A stretch of DNA of 64,000 nucleotides from Drosophila miranda. Taxonomy: Eukaryota > Arthropoda > Insecta > Diptera > Drosophilidae. Positions 36,691 through 48,426 of this stretch are shown one piece after another; the stretch's first letter is position 1, and every line of letters starts with the position of its first letter. The position numbers and the translations under genes were made by a program. The notes beneath the pieces were generated by a model, which saw only the letters and a program-made list of their open reading frames with translations, searched no databases and was not told the origin of the DNA. The stretch spans positions 29,264,001 through 29,328,000 of the forward strand of contig NC_046675.1 in NCBI RefSeq assembly GCF_003369915.1. The letters run 5' to 3'.

Positions 36691-37315
36691 TTCTCAAGGC
36701 AATAAAATAAAATATTTCGATCTTTAAATAGCCAAATCTAGAGGCAATCCATTTGGAGGGGTAACGCCATCGTTATGATCTGAAATCAATCCCTTTATAT
36801 TCCTTCCACAATTTCAATTGAATTACACAATCTATACAATCCAGGGTACCGCCAGGGTATCTTTGTTTTCGGCTCCTTCAAGGAGATACTGTTCTCTCTT
36901 GTTTTTTCGTGATGGCCTTGCAGGAAACTTCTGCCTGCCATCGTCGTCGTCAGACTACGTCGTAATCATATCAGCTCTACATTCTGGCAGCCACTCTGCC
37001 TTCGCACTCCTCCCTCCTCCCTCCGCCCGGCAAGTGTTTTCTCGTGTTTAGCAGAAGCGCTACAACGTGTCCTGGCCTTGGTATGAAGCAGATCCACTCT
37101 CGTTGTTTTGCTTGTACCTCACTTGGCCTTGTCTGGAGGCTGTGTGCGAAAAAAAGGATTATGAAAACAACTTAACATGCAGAAACATGGGGCCCAAAAA
37201 GAAACCCAAAATTGAATTTCAAATAATCCTCAATCTGCCTCAGAGCTAATCGGTGTGAATCAGGCGTCTTAGCCACGACCAATTAGTGCAAGAAATCTGA
37301 ACAAGGCAAAGGGTT

Positions 37316-37362
37316 TGCCAACCAACCAACCAACCAACCAACCATCCAACCATCCAACCATC
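37316..37362. repeat. (AACC)n / (ATCC)n tract
   Basis: CAACCAACC repeats grading into CATCCAACC. Confidence 0.95.
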
Positions 37363-37604
37363 AATTCATCCATTTATCTATCAATCCGAATTTGGAGAGT
37401 TTTTTCCCCCCATGTTGCAGCATTTCTTTGCGTGTTAATAAAGTGACGACAGATTGTGGAACATGTGTCAGTCAGACAGATATACAGATATACAGATACA
37501 CAGTTGCAGATTCGAGTACAGACACCATTTTGTTGTCAATTATTTTTCCGCCAGCAGTCAACATGTTTTGAATGTAGTCTGCTGCCACCCACATAAACCA
37601 GAAA

Positions 37605-37636
37605 CGACCGAGCGACCGAGCGACCGAGCGACCGAA
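37605..37636. repeat. Four copies of CGACCGAG
   Basis: Perfect 8-bp units at 37605, 37613, 37621 and 37629, the last ending GAA. Confidence 0.95.
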
Positions 37637-38002
37637 CAGGAACCCCCTCTTGTGTCAAAGCACTCAACCTTTGACACACTTGCAGTTGTGTGTGTCGCCC
37701 AGGATGACTTCGAACTCCTCTGAGAGGAGGATCTCCCTGTTGCCACTGTTGCCATAATGAACACAACTGGCGCCAACAGCGCCATCAGCGCAGAGCGAGA
37801 GTACTGCATGTTAATTGCCAAAAATAAAATAAAGCCAGAAGCGACAACAATTCCGGAACGGAATGGAATGGAATGGATGCGTCGCTTCGTTTTTTTTTTT
37901 CCTTCACTTTGGCACAAAAGTATTTTAATTGCTTCGAGCAGTCGGTGGCGGTTTGGGAGGTTCCACTGCCTCGTCAGCTAACGACGGAATGTGTTCGTAT
38001 TG

Positions 38003-38025
38003 TATAAATAAATGGGGGAATTTCC
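38003..38025 (+). promoter_or_regulatory. Possible carrier promoter: TATAAATA and kB-like site
   Basis: TATAAATA at 38003-38010 is 236 bp before the carrier ATG and is followed by GGGAATTTCC (38016-38025), a full Rel-family consensus. No clear initiator is seen 30 bp downstream, so start-site use is unproven. Confidence 0.25.
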
Positions 38026-38245
38026 TACAGAAGGAATTTATAATCAAACACAACGCAGGGAAATTAGTGAGATATAAGAAAGTGCCTTGATTATAGAGTT
38101 GCCACCGTTGCAGAAGTGTTGGTTAGCACTTTAGCGCAGAGTTGTCATCCATGACATTTTCGTTTCCCTTCAAACATCCAATGACATGTGGAAGTCAAAC
38201 CGAAGCTCTTTCTAGTCTTGACGAACAACAGAGTCGACGTCTGTC

Positions 38246-39568
38246 ATGTCGAAAGAAGAAAAAGGAGCAGGCAGTCCAGAGGCGCCTACCCTCGATTCCG
38301 AGATCAATCTGGGCCGTGGACCACGAGCCACTAAGCCCAGATGGAAGACCGGCGGCAGCAATGACAGCGATGGCGGCAGTAGTGGTAGCGGCGGACACAC
38401 TGACACGGGATCCCCCAAAGAGAAGATCAAGTGGAAGGCCGACGAGAAGCCCAAGAAGGAGCTGAACGATCCACGCTTTCGCATCCGACCGCTGCAGCAG
38501 GTGGTCTCCGCCTGCACGGGGGCCATGATTACGGCCCTCTTCATGACGCCCCTGGACGTGATCAAGACGCGCATGCAGACGCAGCAGTCGCCCTCGAGCA
38601 AGTGTTTCTTCTACTGCAACGGCCTGATGGATCACCTCTTGCCCTACCACCCCAATGGGCCCCAGCAGCCGCCGAAGCCGCTGTTCACCAATTCCCTGGA
38701 CGCCCTGTTCAAGATCAGTCGGAATGAGGGACCTTGTGCATTGTGGTCGGGCCTGGGACCCACTCTGGTGTCCGCCCTGCCATCGACCATCATCTACTAT
38801 GTGGCCTACGAGCAGTTCAAGGCAAGGTACATCCATATCTACGAGCAGTACTTCAAGGAGAAAGCCGGCGTAGTGGCAACAATGTCCTCCATCAATTCGG
38901 GAGATCTTCCACTGCCTGTGGTGGTGCCCATGCTTTCTGGCGTGACGGCTCGGATCTGTGCCGTGACTGTTGTCAGTCCCATCGAGCTGGTGCGCACCAA
39001 GATGCAGGCCCAGCCCATGACCTATGCCCAGATGATGGGCTTCGTGAGGAACGTGCTTGCCCTGCAGGGAATCTGGGGGCTGTGGCGCGGACTTCCGCCC
39101 ACAATTCTCAGAGATGTGCCCTTCTCGGGGATCTACTGGCCCATCTACGAGCACACGAAGCGGACTTTCGGCAGCAGCACTCAGCCCTCCTTCGGACTGA
39201 GCTTCGTCTCTGGGGTGCTGGCGGGATCGGTGGCTGCGCTGGTCACCACGCCCTTCGATGTGGTGAAGACCCACGAACAGATCGAGTTTGGGGAGCGCGT
39301 GATCTTCACGGACTCCCCGACGAAGGATGTGCACAAGCGATCCACCTTCAGCTGGCTGATGGCCATCTACCGCTCGCAGGGATTGCCCGGACTCTTCGCC
39401 GGCTACGGGCCCAGGCTGTTCAAGGTGGCCCCCGCCTGTGCCATCATGATATCCACCTTCGAGTACAGCAAGTCCTACTTCTTCAACTACAATGTGCGGC
39501 AGCACAACGAGACGCTGCTGCTGAACAACCCCAATGCCACGCTGGTGGAAGAGGACGACATCGAGTAG
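38246..39568 (+). CDS. Mitochondrial carrier, SLC25A39/40 (Shawn/MTM1) type
   Basis: Intronless, 440 residues. Three carrier repeats are marked by PLDVIKTRMQ, SPIELVRTKMQ and TPFDVVKTHEQ, the PxD/ExxK/R signature after helices 1, 3 and 5, each followed by a G-rich matrix stretch (for example LWRGLPPTILRDVPFSG). The N-terminus to about residue 65 is hydrophilic, with a Ser/Gly repeat. Members of this family sit in the inner mitochondrial membrane; SLC25A39/40 are linked to glutathione import and yeast Mtm1 to manganese/iron handling. The SGSGGHTDTGSPKEK and ELNDPRFRIRPLQQV blocks are close to Drosophila Shawn as I recall it, so this is a Shawn relative (CG2616 is a candidate). The long third-position C/G bias and lack of introns fit a retrocopy origin, which is inferred. 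ATG context CTGTCATG is only moderate. Stop TAG is at 39566-39568. Confidence 0.93.
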   Translation: MSKEEKGAGSPEAPTLDSEINLGRGPRATKPRWKTGGSNDSDGGSSGSGGHTDTGSPKEKIKWKADEKPKKELNDPRFRIRPLQQVVSACTGAMITALFMTPLDVIKTRMQTQQSPSSKCFFYCNGLMDHLLPYHPNGPQQPPKPLFTNSLDALFKISRNEGPCALWSGLGPTLVSALPSTIIYYVAYEQFKARYIHIYEQYFKEKAGVVATMSSINSGDLPLPVVVPMLSGVTARICAVTVVSPIELVRTKMQAQPMTYAQMMGFVRNVLALQGIWGLWRGLPPTILRDVPFSGIYWPIYEHTKRTFGSSTQPSFGLSFVSGVLAGSVAALVTTPFDVVKTHEQIEFGERVIFTDSPTKDVHKRSTFSWLMAIYRSQGLPGLFAGYGPRLFKVAPACAIMISTFEYSKSYFFNYNVRQHNETLLLNNPNATLVEEDDIE

Positions 39569-39614
39569 CAGTCGTCTCCATGGGAATCCCTGTGGCAGTG
39601 GGTTGCCCTTTGTA

Positions 39615-39620
39615 AATAAA
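39615..39620 (+). terminator. Polyadenylation signal of the carrier gene
   Basis: AATAAA 46 bp after the stop codon, in a short 3' UTR. Confidence 0.7.
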
Positions 39621-42600
39621 CGGCGCTTATTTTATGTAAACCCAATGCCAATGCCAATATCGAGGCGGAATTCAATATCCCAATTAAGTTGCGTGGCGTT
39701 TTCCGTGTTACGTCAATCAGTCGCTGGGGCGGGGGGGAATCAATTTGCATTTTCACAGCCTAAAGACTCCAGAATCCAGGATCCTTTGGCCTGTTGCTTT
39801 CTGCTGCTGCCTGCTGCCTGCTGCCGCTGACTTTTAATGGAATATTCATTCATTTGCATTAACTGCAATTTAAGCGAGTGCCAAGCAAATTAAATGAAAT
39901 TCCCAAAGAACGAGACGGCGAAGAGAAACAAAGTTGTGGGCGGTACGACGAATCCCTAGAGAATTGAAAACTCTTTCCACACATCTGGCGGGGGGCGCGC
40001 CGCCTTCAAATGCATTTTCCACTTGAAGTTTTTTTCTTAGCTATAATCGAATCGTGAAACACTTTCTGTGCGAGGCATACAATCGTTTGCCCGGTCACGT
40101 TTCGCCACAGTTTTCCTTCCCGCTTTTCCATTTTACCGCACTGCAAATGCAATTCGTGCCGCTCCGGAGTGCTGGCCCCGAGTGACCGAAAATAGTTGTA
40201 TGTTTCTGGGATTGAGTGGAAAGTACTGTATATAAATCACAATCGAGAAATAGTATCAAAACTAAACATCAGTAATTAAGGGGTATTTTTGTCGGCCCCT
40301 GGGGGCCTAGCCCCCAGCCCCAGGAAAACTTAATTGCATTTCAGTAGCAGGTCTCGCTGCCCCTCCGAAAGCAATTTCCCAAATAATTCGCCTACAAAAA
40401 CTGTCCAACCGAATATTTCATAGAATTTTTTCATTATTCTCTTTTGTTTTTATTAAAGAGCAAACACAGCAGAGGGGGAGCACAAAGCATACCCAAGCAC
40501 AAAATACCAAAACAGGCTGTACAGAAGAAGAAAAAAAAAAGAAAAGAGAAAGAGAAAGAAAATATATATTTTGTTATTTCCTGCTTTTCTTTTCTGTTGC
40601 TCAACCGAACCAAAAAAGATGAGCCATTACCCCGGCCAGACAGTGACTCTCCCAGAGATTGAAAGGGAAACAGAGGTACTGCCATATCATTTATATTGAA
40701 TATTTGTTCAGCATTTTCTATAGAGAACTATCAATGAAAGTACGGCACTTTTGTGACGTGCACTCACTCCAATTGAAATCAGTGATGCCCAAGGAACAGA
40801 TCTCTCCTCTCCCTGCCACAATTCATCATATTCTCATTTCCGATTCAGAACAGTTGATTCCCAGAATCATTTGACATTCATTCCTAGGCGCAAATGAACT
40901 TTTAATGGCTTCCCATTATGCAATTCACAAAAGCATACTAATTACGTGGAGAGTACAATTTCCTTCTCAACGAAAATCACATTATTATTATTCAAAAATA
41001 CTTTACCATCCGCCTGGATCCACCACAAGCCATGGATGGTGGAGGGCGAGGACCCTGCGAGGGGCAGCATTTAATGTTTAACATTTTATTTCCCCTTTTT
41101 TTTCCCCTTATTGGTGTTCTTGTTGTCTGCTGCTCAACGAAAATTGCCAATAAAGAGAATTAAAATATGCTTTCATAAAAATAATTGAAATTAAATTTAA
41201 GTGAATATCTCATTTGTGTTTCTCCCGGTGCGTGGATGTGTGTGTGCGTAGGGGAATTTCACTTAACCATAAAAGGACCTCTCAGCAGTCCTTTTCTCAT
41301 CGTTTTTCCCTCTTGGCTTCCAGTTACTTTACACCATTGTTGGAGTTGTAGTTGTAGTTGCGGCTGTGTTCCTGGTGTCGGTTAAGGGGGCGTGGCACTT
41401 GTCTATATATTTTCTGCAGGCTGTTGCTTGCTGCTGCTTCGTGCTGTATTTTTTTGTTGTCGGCATCAAAAATATTTTCCCTGCCAGAAACAAGACGAAA
41501 AAAAAGTGCAGTAAAAACAAGGCAGGAAAAAAAGCTGTTGATAGGAAGAGTCCGTCCATTCTCTCGTCTGGCTGTCCTTCAGCTGTCCCTGGGCCATCCT
41601 TCAACATTGGGCCCGTTGTCAGTCGAGAGCCGAGGACCAGGAACAGACCCGGAGCCAGCAGCTGAGTTTCGTTCCCTACTTTTTTTTGCCTTTTCCTCCC
41701 CTCTCGCTGTATTGTATTTGCATTTAATTGTGGCATTAAAAATACACGAGAATACAACCGAATACTCGCATAGCAGCAGAAGGCCGGGCGGGTCGGGATC
41801 TTTATTTATGGCCGATGGTCCTATCTCATGCTGGCCATGTTTTTTATACGCCTCTGCCACTGGACATTGTGTGGGCGTGGCCCTGCGAATGGATATCCAA
41901 TTTATACACGAGCTGTGGGGCGCGGTGGGGAGGGGAGCGCAATGAAAATGATTTAAGATTGGATTATTGGGTGACAAAGTGTGAAGATATTGAGCCACTG
42001 ACACGCTCTGAGTCCCTGCCCGATTGACAACTAATGAACTGATAATTGACTAATCAAATCAAGTCGCCTAAGCAGCTGGAAATAGCTGGTCCATAGTCCT
42101 TAGACTCTTTGGCTCTGGCTTTAAGACACAACTGGGTATCCATTTGTATCTTGACCAACGCGCAGCAGCAGTTTCCCCTTTGGCGTCAACTGCATTGGCA
42201 TTCGCCTTGAAGTTTCCGCAACTATTTGCTTAATTGTTTAATTTTATGCGCGGAGTTTTGCTCTGGCTGAAACTTTATTAAATCGCGTAATTGTATGACT
42301 TTCAATAGGAGTGTGGAGGGGTGGTGGGGTTCAGCCGGAAAGCCTTCCAGCCTTCAGTTAGTTAACGTTTTGCAGGAAATTTCTATTTATATTTCTATTT
42401 CAGTTTCGCCTTCGCCTTTTCGTTTTTTTCTTTTCTCTTGCGTCTTGGCCAAACATCCGTTTTGGCCAGGGTCTGGGTTTTCTCGAGGGCTTCTAATTGT
42501 TGGCACTTCCAGTGCATGAAAAAGGAAACAATTTCCACGCGCCTCGCCGCCCGTCTGACCTTCAGCCCCCTCAACCTCTTGCGAGTGTTTAATTAATTTC

Positions 42601-45146
42601 TAGAAAAGAGCCAAATAAATGGCAGACGGTGCCCCTTTTCCTTTTCCGTGCCCCACTCCGCAAGTCAAAACTCTGCAGAGTAGAAAAATGAAATAATGGT
42701 GGAGCGTCTATTTAAAAATGAGGCTGAATTTTTCACACTTCATGGCCATGCATCACAGGAATCCATCCCATTCCGAAGATGTTAACGAGACGGAGCAGGA
42801 GGTGGGGTCCTGCCAGCATCTTTAAAGGTCGAAAAACATTCTATTTTTTTAATTAGCGAACCCTTTTCGTGAAGGGAGGCGGGCAAGGGTGTCAGCGTGT
42901 TTGCACTGTACCTGGAGCGCGCGAGATTTTTAATTAAAAAATACAGGAAAATTGACAGGATGAAAAAATAATGTTTACCTTGTTTGCCACCGCTTGTGTC
43001 GGCGCGCCGACCCGTTGCTGCTGCGTCAATCCCTTCGACGGGGCTTTCTTCTTGCCACTTGATTATTCAGATTTCACATGCTGAAAACGGTTAATTGTAA
43101 TTTTCCTCTGACCGCGCTTTTCCAAAAATCTAATTGCGGTTAATTTGGCTCTTTATAAATGCAGGCCTTTTTCCCCGTTTACTCTTTTTCTTCTCTCTCA
43201 CTCTGTCTCTCTGGAAAGACCACAAGTTATGAGAGATTTTTTCTTGGGTTTTTTTTCCTAGCAATTTTCCCTTTTTTTCGTGTTGTTTTCGTTTCCTTTG
43301 GCCGACTAAATTATTTAAGCGATAATGGGGCGTAAAAGTCATAACTTTTGGGGGTTGCCTTGAAGTTTTCCCGACCAGCAACCAGGAACCGGGGGTCTGG
43401 CACTGTCAAGTGCATTAAACATGAGCCAAGAGCTCTCTGTATTGTTCATTTCATGGCCAGAGTTAATTTGCTTAGCCATTTGTTCTAGAACAGAACAGAA
43501 CGGAACGGGACGGGACGGGACGGAGCAGAATGCTTTCCCCATTTCAATTGTAATTTATGGTAATCGCTGTCTTAATAACAAACCAATTAGAAACTTTGCC
43601 ATAATTTAATCAGATTTTCGTATTTGCTAAAGGTTTCCTCCAGAAAACTTGTCCTTCCATCTCTCGAGTGTTTTCCTAGAGAGAAGGAAAAACTTAACGA
43701 TTTTTCCCTTTTATTTTTTTTACTTCTTATATTTTTTTGTTGCTGCTTGTCTTACTTTACGCTACGTCTGCTTCGTTTATGAATAATTCATGAGGTAACT
43801 TTATAAAAATAACGCACAAATGGCACTAAAACAACCTGGAAGGCTGAAGGGCCTGGGCCGAGCTTTGAGCAGAATTTTAAATGCCCTGAAAGCGTGTTAG
43901 GTGCGAGTGGAATGAATTGAATTGTAATGGCAAGTCATCTAGATATATTAGTGAAAACTTAGCTGGTAACCGGCAACATTCCCTTTCTAGTACATGACAA
44001 AAATGATTATGATGAGTGGCTGAACTAATGTGCCATGTCCTTCCCTTTCCTCTTCAGGTAATACTACTACTATTAGGAAATTTCTAGCAAAATACTTCGT
44101 TTCTCTCTCTCCCCCTCTTCAACCTGTGAGGATGATGTTTAACATTTTGTAGATGCGAGTGTGTCTAGCAACGAAAAATATCGTTTATTATGAACAGAGA
44201 AATGTGTATGTTTTGCCAAGACAAAGACTGTATTGTACTGCCAGCGGGCGGATGTGAGGGCAGGTCAGGGGAAAGCAAATCTGAAAGCAGCTTAAAGCTT
44301 TAAATAATGTAATAAATTATTAAATTTATTTAAGAGAGAGAGAGAGAAAAAAACTTTGCCCATGGAAATTGGCAGAAATGGTCGCTGGCAATCGTTTAAG
44401 TGCAATTTGCATATTCAACAGATTTTTCAACAGAAACCTAGCAAGAGTCCTGGCATATCACATCATCATATCATATCAGGATCAGAGCAGAGTGTGTTTC
44501 GGGGGCACAGCAAACTTTTGAGTTTCACCTTTTTGTTTTCTGTTTTTCTGTTGTTGTTGCGGGGCTCATCAAAACTTTGCTGCGGTTTGGCAGTGCCTGT
44601 TGTTCAATTTGCATAACAGACGCGGGATGGGGGGAGAGAGAATTGTTAAATTTTTATTTTGATAGCACCTCATATGCAAATGAGTCCGACAGGATGTGGA
44701 AGTGGAAGGTACTTCCTTTTTGAGCAAGTTGCTTCATTATGTCAGGGAATGCAGAAATTAATCAAATTAAGATCAGAGATCAGAGGATGCTGATGAATAT
44801 TCACGACTCCCATTTGAATATTGCATACAATTTGGCAACAATCTAATTGTGGTAATTGAATAATAAATCTATCAAACGATTTCCCATTTTGTGGCAGCTC
44901 TTGATTTGATGCTTTTCGTGGAATCAAAAGCAGCAGAAGCCCGCCCTAATTAGATGAAATTGTATAATCTGCCAAAAGATGCGGTAAGCTGCTTATATAA
45001 TTCATGATAATATCCATTCAGCATCGCTCAAAGTCGGTGCATAATTATGTAAGCGGCTTTTGAAAAATATGTCATTGTCGTAAGGAAAATACGTCAGTAA
45101 GCTGATATTAATTTCTTTTGCGCATTTTAATTGTAATTTTCCTTCC

Positions 45147-45169
45147 GCACACACACACACACACACACA
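45147..45169. repeat. CA microsatellite
   Basis: Uninterrupted run of about 11 units. Confidence 0.95.
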
Positions 45170-45292
45170 TACGCTACACGGTACATGCGACATGCCAAAC
45201 GCCATACGCGGGAGGAGTCCCACTCCAGTTCTAGCTGCCGCTTTTCGTTCTGTGTTTTGTGGCTTAATTTCATATCGTTTACCTTGACAACA

Positions 45293-45319
45293 GGGCACGG
45301 GCACGGGCACGGGCACGGG
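45293..45319 (+). repeat. (GGGCAC)n array, G-quadruplex capable
   Basis: Five GGG runs at 45293, 45299, 45305, 45311 and 45317 with CAC loops. Confidence 0.9.
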
Positions 45320-46403
45320 AACATCACCGCGAACAACACACACAGAGAGCAGATGGAAGGTGACTGGGAGACAGCCTGATGACGCTGATGGGCAATGACA
45401 GGGAACGGCGACACCACCATGGACATGGCTCTGGCAATGGCAGGCAATGGCAAGCGACTGCTGACAGCCAGCTTTCGCCGTGCCACGGAGGCAGACGGAC
45501 CCCACGATGTACTGACATGAACAGGCAATGGAGAGCATCAGAGACAGGGACAGACACTGAGCGAGAGGGGGGCATCAGGGCCGGGGCCGGAGTCAGTCCG
45601 GAAATATGTCTGTCTTATGAAATATATGTTGAGCACTGTAAAGCGTGTCAGCACTAGGAAGCTTATTGTCGTTTATTTATGAACATATTTTGCTACCTAT
45701 CTTTAGATACATTCTGCCCTATAAATAATACATTTCAAGGGAATCAAGTTAAAAACAAAATTACAGTTCCGAATGCCGGCGAGACTCTTTCCTAGGGCAA
45801 AGTTTGTCAACAGCTAGTACCCTATAATCTTTTTTGCAGCCCTTGTAATTTAGTTTGCACTGTTTTTTTAACCAAGTGTTGAAGCTGGAGCTGGGGACTA
45901 CGACTAATGACTTGGAATTTGTTGCCCGCCAGCCAAATGAGCATGTGTGTGCCATGCTCTGGCCTGCCCTGCCCAGCCCTGTCTCTCTGGCAGATGTTGT
46001 CGCTTCTGTTTGCCATTAACGCCTCGCACAGGCCAAAAAATAGAGAAAACTGCAACTTAAGTGCAACAGAAGCGTAAAAATCATTAAGCTCCAGCTGCTG
46101 CTGCCCCCGCAGACGCGCACAGACCGACACCGAGAGACTCCCAAAGAGACAAGCTCCCTGACAGAGACAGAGACAGAGACAGAGAAAGGGATAGGGCGAA
46201 GCGAACAGAGGACTCTCTTCCAGCTGTAACCTTTTTGCATGCCGTCCAACATGACGTATGAGTTATGCAGATAAATTTCATGCCACATCACTCATACGAC
46301 CCAGCAGCTTTAATTACATCAAGCGCACACGAAGCACAATTTAATGCGAATATTTTGTAGTTTCATAATAAAAGTCAAAGGCGGTTGGCAGAACTAGTAC
46401 ATA

Positions 46404-46409
46404 TTTATT
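46404..46409 (-). terminator. Polyadenylation signal of the small secreted-protein gene
   Basis: TTTATT on the + strand is AATAAA on the minus strand, 75 bp beyond the stop. Confidence 0.5.
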
Positions 46410-46483
46410 TATATACTATGGTACATATGTTCTTGAAACATAGAATTAAAGAAAGATCTGCCAATGATTATCTGAAACGATGA

Positions 46484-46858
46484 TTAATCGTCTTTTTTAA
46501 ACCTTTTGGGTATAATCTTTGATACGGCATTGCGTATCGAGCTCCATACTTTTCCAAACCAATCTTTGATGGGCGTGTCACTAGGAGGATCTTTTGTTAA
46601 TTTCAAAAGTTCTATCACCATTTCCTGCAGCTCGTGATGTCGGCAGTCTGAAAGGATTAACGGGGACTATCGGTTGAAATTGCTACAAAAAAGGGTCATT
46701 CATGTTCACTTACTGCTTGGAGATTCGGCTGTACACTTGGACTTATATTCATAGCTGATATCTTGCTTTCCTATGGAAGAGTCATCGTCCTCGTCTGCGG
46801 AAACTATTCCCAAAAGAATGCAAGTAACGAATAATACAAAGATAAATGGTCTCCTCAT
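46484..46858 (-). CDS. Small secreted protein with a cationic amphipathic C-terminus, function unknown
   Basis: Two exons, 46858-46714 and 46647-46484, joined by a 66-bp intron (donor GTAAGT, acceptor TTTCAG), give 102 residues. The start chosen is MRRPFIF, because a strong signal peptide follows directly (hydrophobic FVLFVTCILLGIVSA, cut before DEDDDS). An ATG 51 bp upstream would add 17 residues that spoil this. The mature part is about 80 residues: an acidic start, two cysteines (KCTAESPSNCR) that could pair, a HELQEMVIELLKL helix, and a Lys-rich tail (WFGKVWSSIRNAVSKIIPK, then RFKKDD) that can form an amphipathic helix. Stop TAA is at 46484-46486. I do not recognise a family. Short length, signal peptide and cationic helix fit a host-defence or seminal-fluid peptide; neither is shown. 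Confidence 0.8.
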
Positions 46859-48388
46859 CTTGAAGTCTCTGGTGGAACTAAACCAAGAAATTGCAGTAAA
46901 ATAAACCATTAGTCAAGTCAATTGGCAACAATTGATTTTTTCTGCTAGTGCGAATCAAAAGACCTCATTATGACCACATTTAATTCATTCGTTCAGCTCT
47001 TTTTTCACAATTATGTACGAATATATGGCGCAGTTTCCACGCTTCCACACAAAAGAAGCGACCATAATCATGGCCATAAAAGGGCAAACCGCAAAGCCAA
47101 CTCGTTTGTTTGTTGCACAATGCCCCTTAATGAACAACGGAAATTGCTGGCCACTAAAGTGCAGTCGCACTAAAATCGCATAAAAATAAATCAAGTGAAC
47201 AGCCACTAAAAAAGTGGGATAGATAGCCTTTTTTGTTCATACTCTTTCCACTAATTGATGGTACTTCAGCGGAAACAAATTCATTTCCGATGGGTTTCTA
47301 CTCTCTCTCTCGCTCTCTCTTTCGCTTGCTGTATATTCGTACATCCCCCATGGGTGTAGGGTAGTGAATGAACACAGAGAGCAACAAGCAGCGACACATG
47401 CAATTGCAAATTTCATTTGTTGTGGCACTTTTCATAACGTGCCTAAGAGCAGGGCCATGCCACAGAGCCCCATTGTGCAACGCTTCGAAAAGCACATTCC
47501 TGCTGCTGCTGTTGTCAGACACCATATAGATACGGATACAGATTCAGATACAGATACAGACGCCTCGTACATTTGTGCTGACTGATAAATAACGATGCAA
47601 TTGACTTGAAATCGTGGCCGCATTTATTGTACAATGACTGAAGGATGCTCTGATATGGAAAATTAAGTGCTAGAGATGGGTGTGCCTCAAAGAGGATTAT
47701 AAAGAGTGTAAAAAAAAGATGAAAGTACCTGGATTATTTGCTACGGAAGGGACTTAAAAGTTAGCATATATAATCTTTTCATTTCTTCCACTTCCCTTCC
47801 CTACAGGCCTTTAGATTCGCCATCTCCAAGGACACCTTTTAAATTAATTGATAGGATATCCATTACGATACTTCCATCTCACGCTGTCATCTCTGGATCT
47901 CTCGGGTCCCTCGGGTCCCTGGGCCGTGTTTTATTGTTGCCTTTTCACACACGCTTTATTTATTTATATATTTTCTCTGTGCCGCTCGCTCGTCTCTTTT
48001 CAGTTCAGTTTTTCCTACCCTGTTTTTCCCGCTCCTCTCTTAAACCTTAAGCTGTATTCATTTTTTGTTTATCAATATTTGCTTTTTGTATTGATATGCA
48101 AAAAAAAATGCAGGAAACTTTTATTAATGACCAATATGCGCAGATTTCCTTTTGGCAGCCTTTTATTTAGTTCGCTCTCAGCGCGAGATATGCCTGCGAG
48201 TTTTCCCCTTTTCAAAAATGATGCAATGTAAATTTTCATTTTAAAAGCTTTTTCATGCCTTTAAGTGCGTGTCTGCGTTGCGTTTTTTTTTTTTTAAGGT
48301 GTATACAAATATTGTTGCACAGTGACATTGAAAGGCTGTCCTGTCAAATATGTATATTGTATACATTTCCTCGATTTTTTATCACCCT

Positions 48389-48426
48389 CTCGCTCTCGCT
48401 CTCTCTCTCTCTCTTTCCCTCTCTCT
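48389..48426. repeat. TC-rich microsatellite
   Basis: CTCGCTCTCGCTCTCTCT run with one TTTCCC break. Confidence 0.95.

Larger units (their letters stand above)
29115..38099. other. Neuroligin 3' UTR and intergenic region (9 kb)
   Basis: No gene is supported. The 3' UTR must start at 29115, but its end is not marked by a clear AATAAA. Further on lie a GGGCAT array (34192-34212), a GGGTGC array (36449-36471), a Helentron-like end (36653-36690), an AACC tract (37316-37362) and four copies of CGACCGAG (37605-37636). Long open frames such as those near 33908 and 35323 have repeat-driven composition. Confidence 0.65.
39621..46403. other. Intergenic region (6.8 kb)
   Basis: I see no gene. It includes a G/C minisatellite near 43495-43522 (GGGAC units), a CA run at 45147-45169, a GGGCAC array at 45293-45319 and GACAGA repeats at 46160-46185. 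Homeodomain-type TAAT words are common but unspecific. Confidence 0.65.

Noticed and set aside
38195..39505. 436-codon open frame on the minus strand
   Set aside because: It lies opposite the mitochondrial carrier, whose three signature repeats are clear. The antisense frame is open only because of G/C third positions and has no family marks.
38734..39615. 293-codon + frame overlapping the carrier
   Set aside because: It is a shifted frame of the same sequence; the peptide has no carrier motifs and begins in the middle of the gene.
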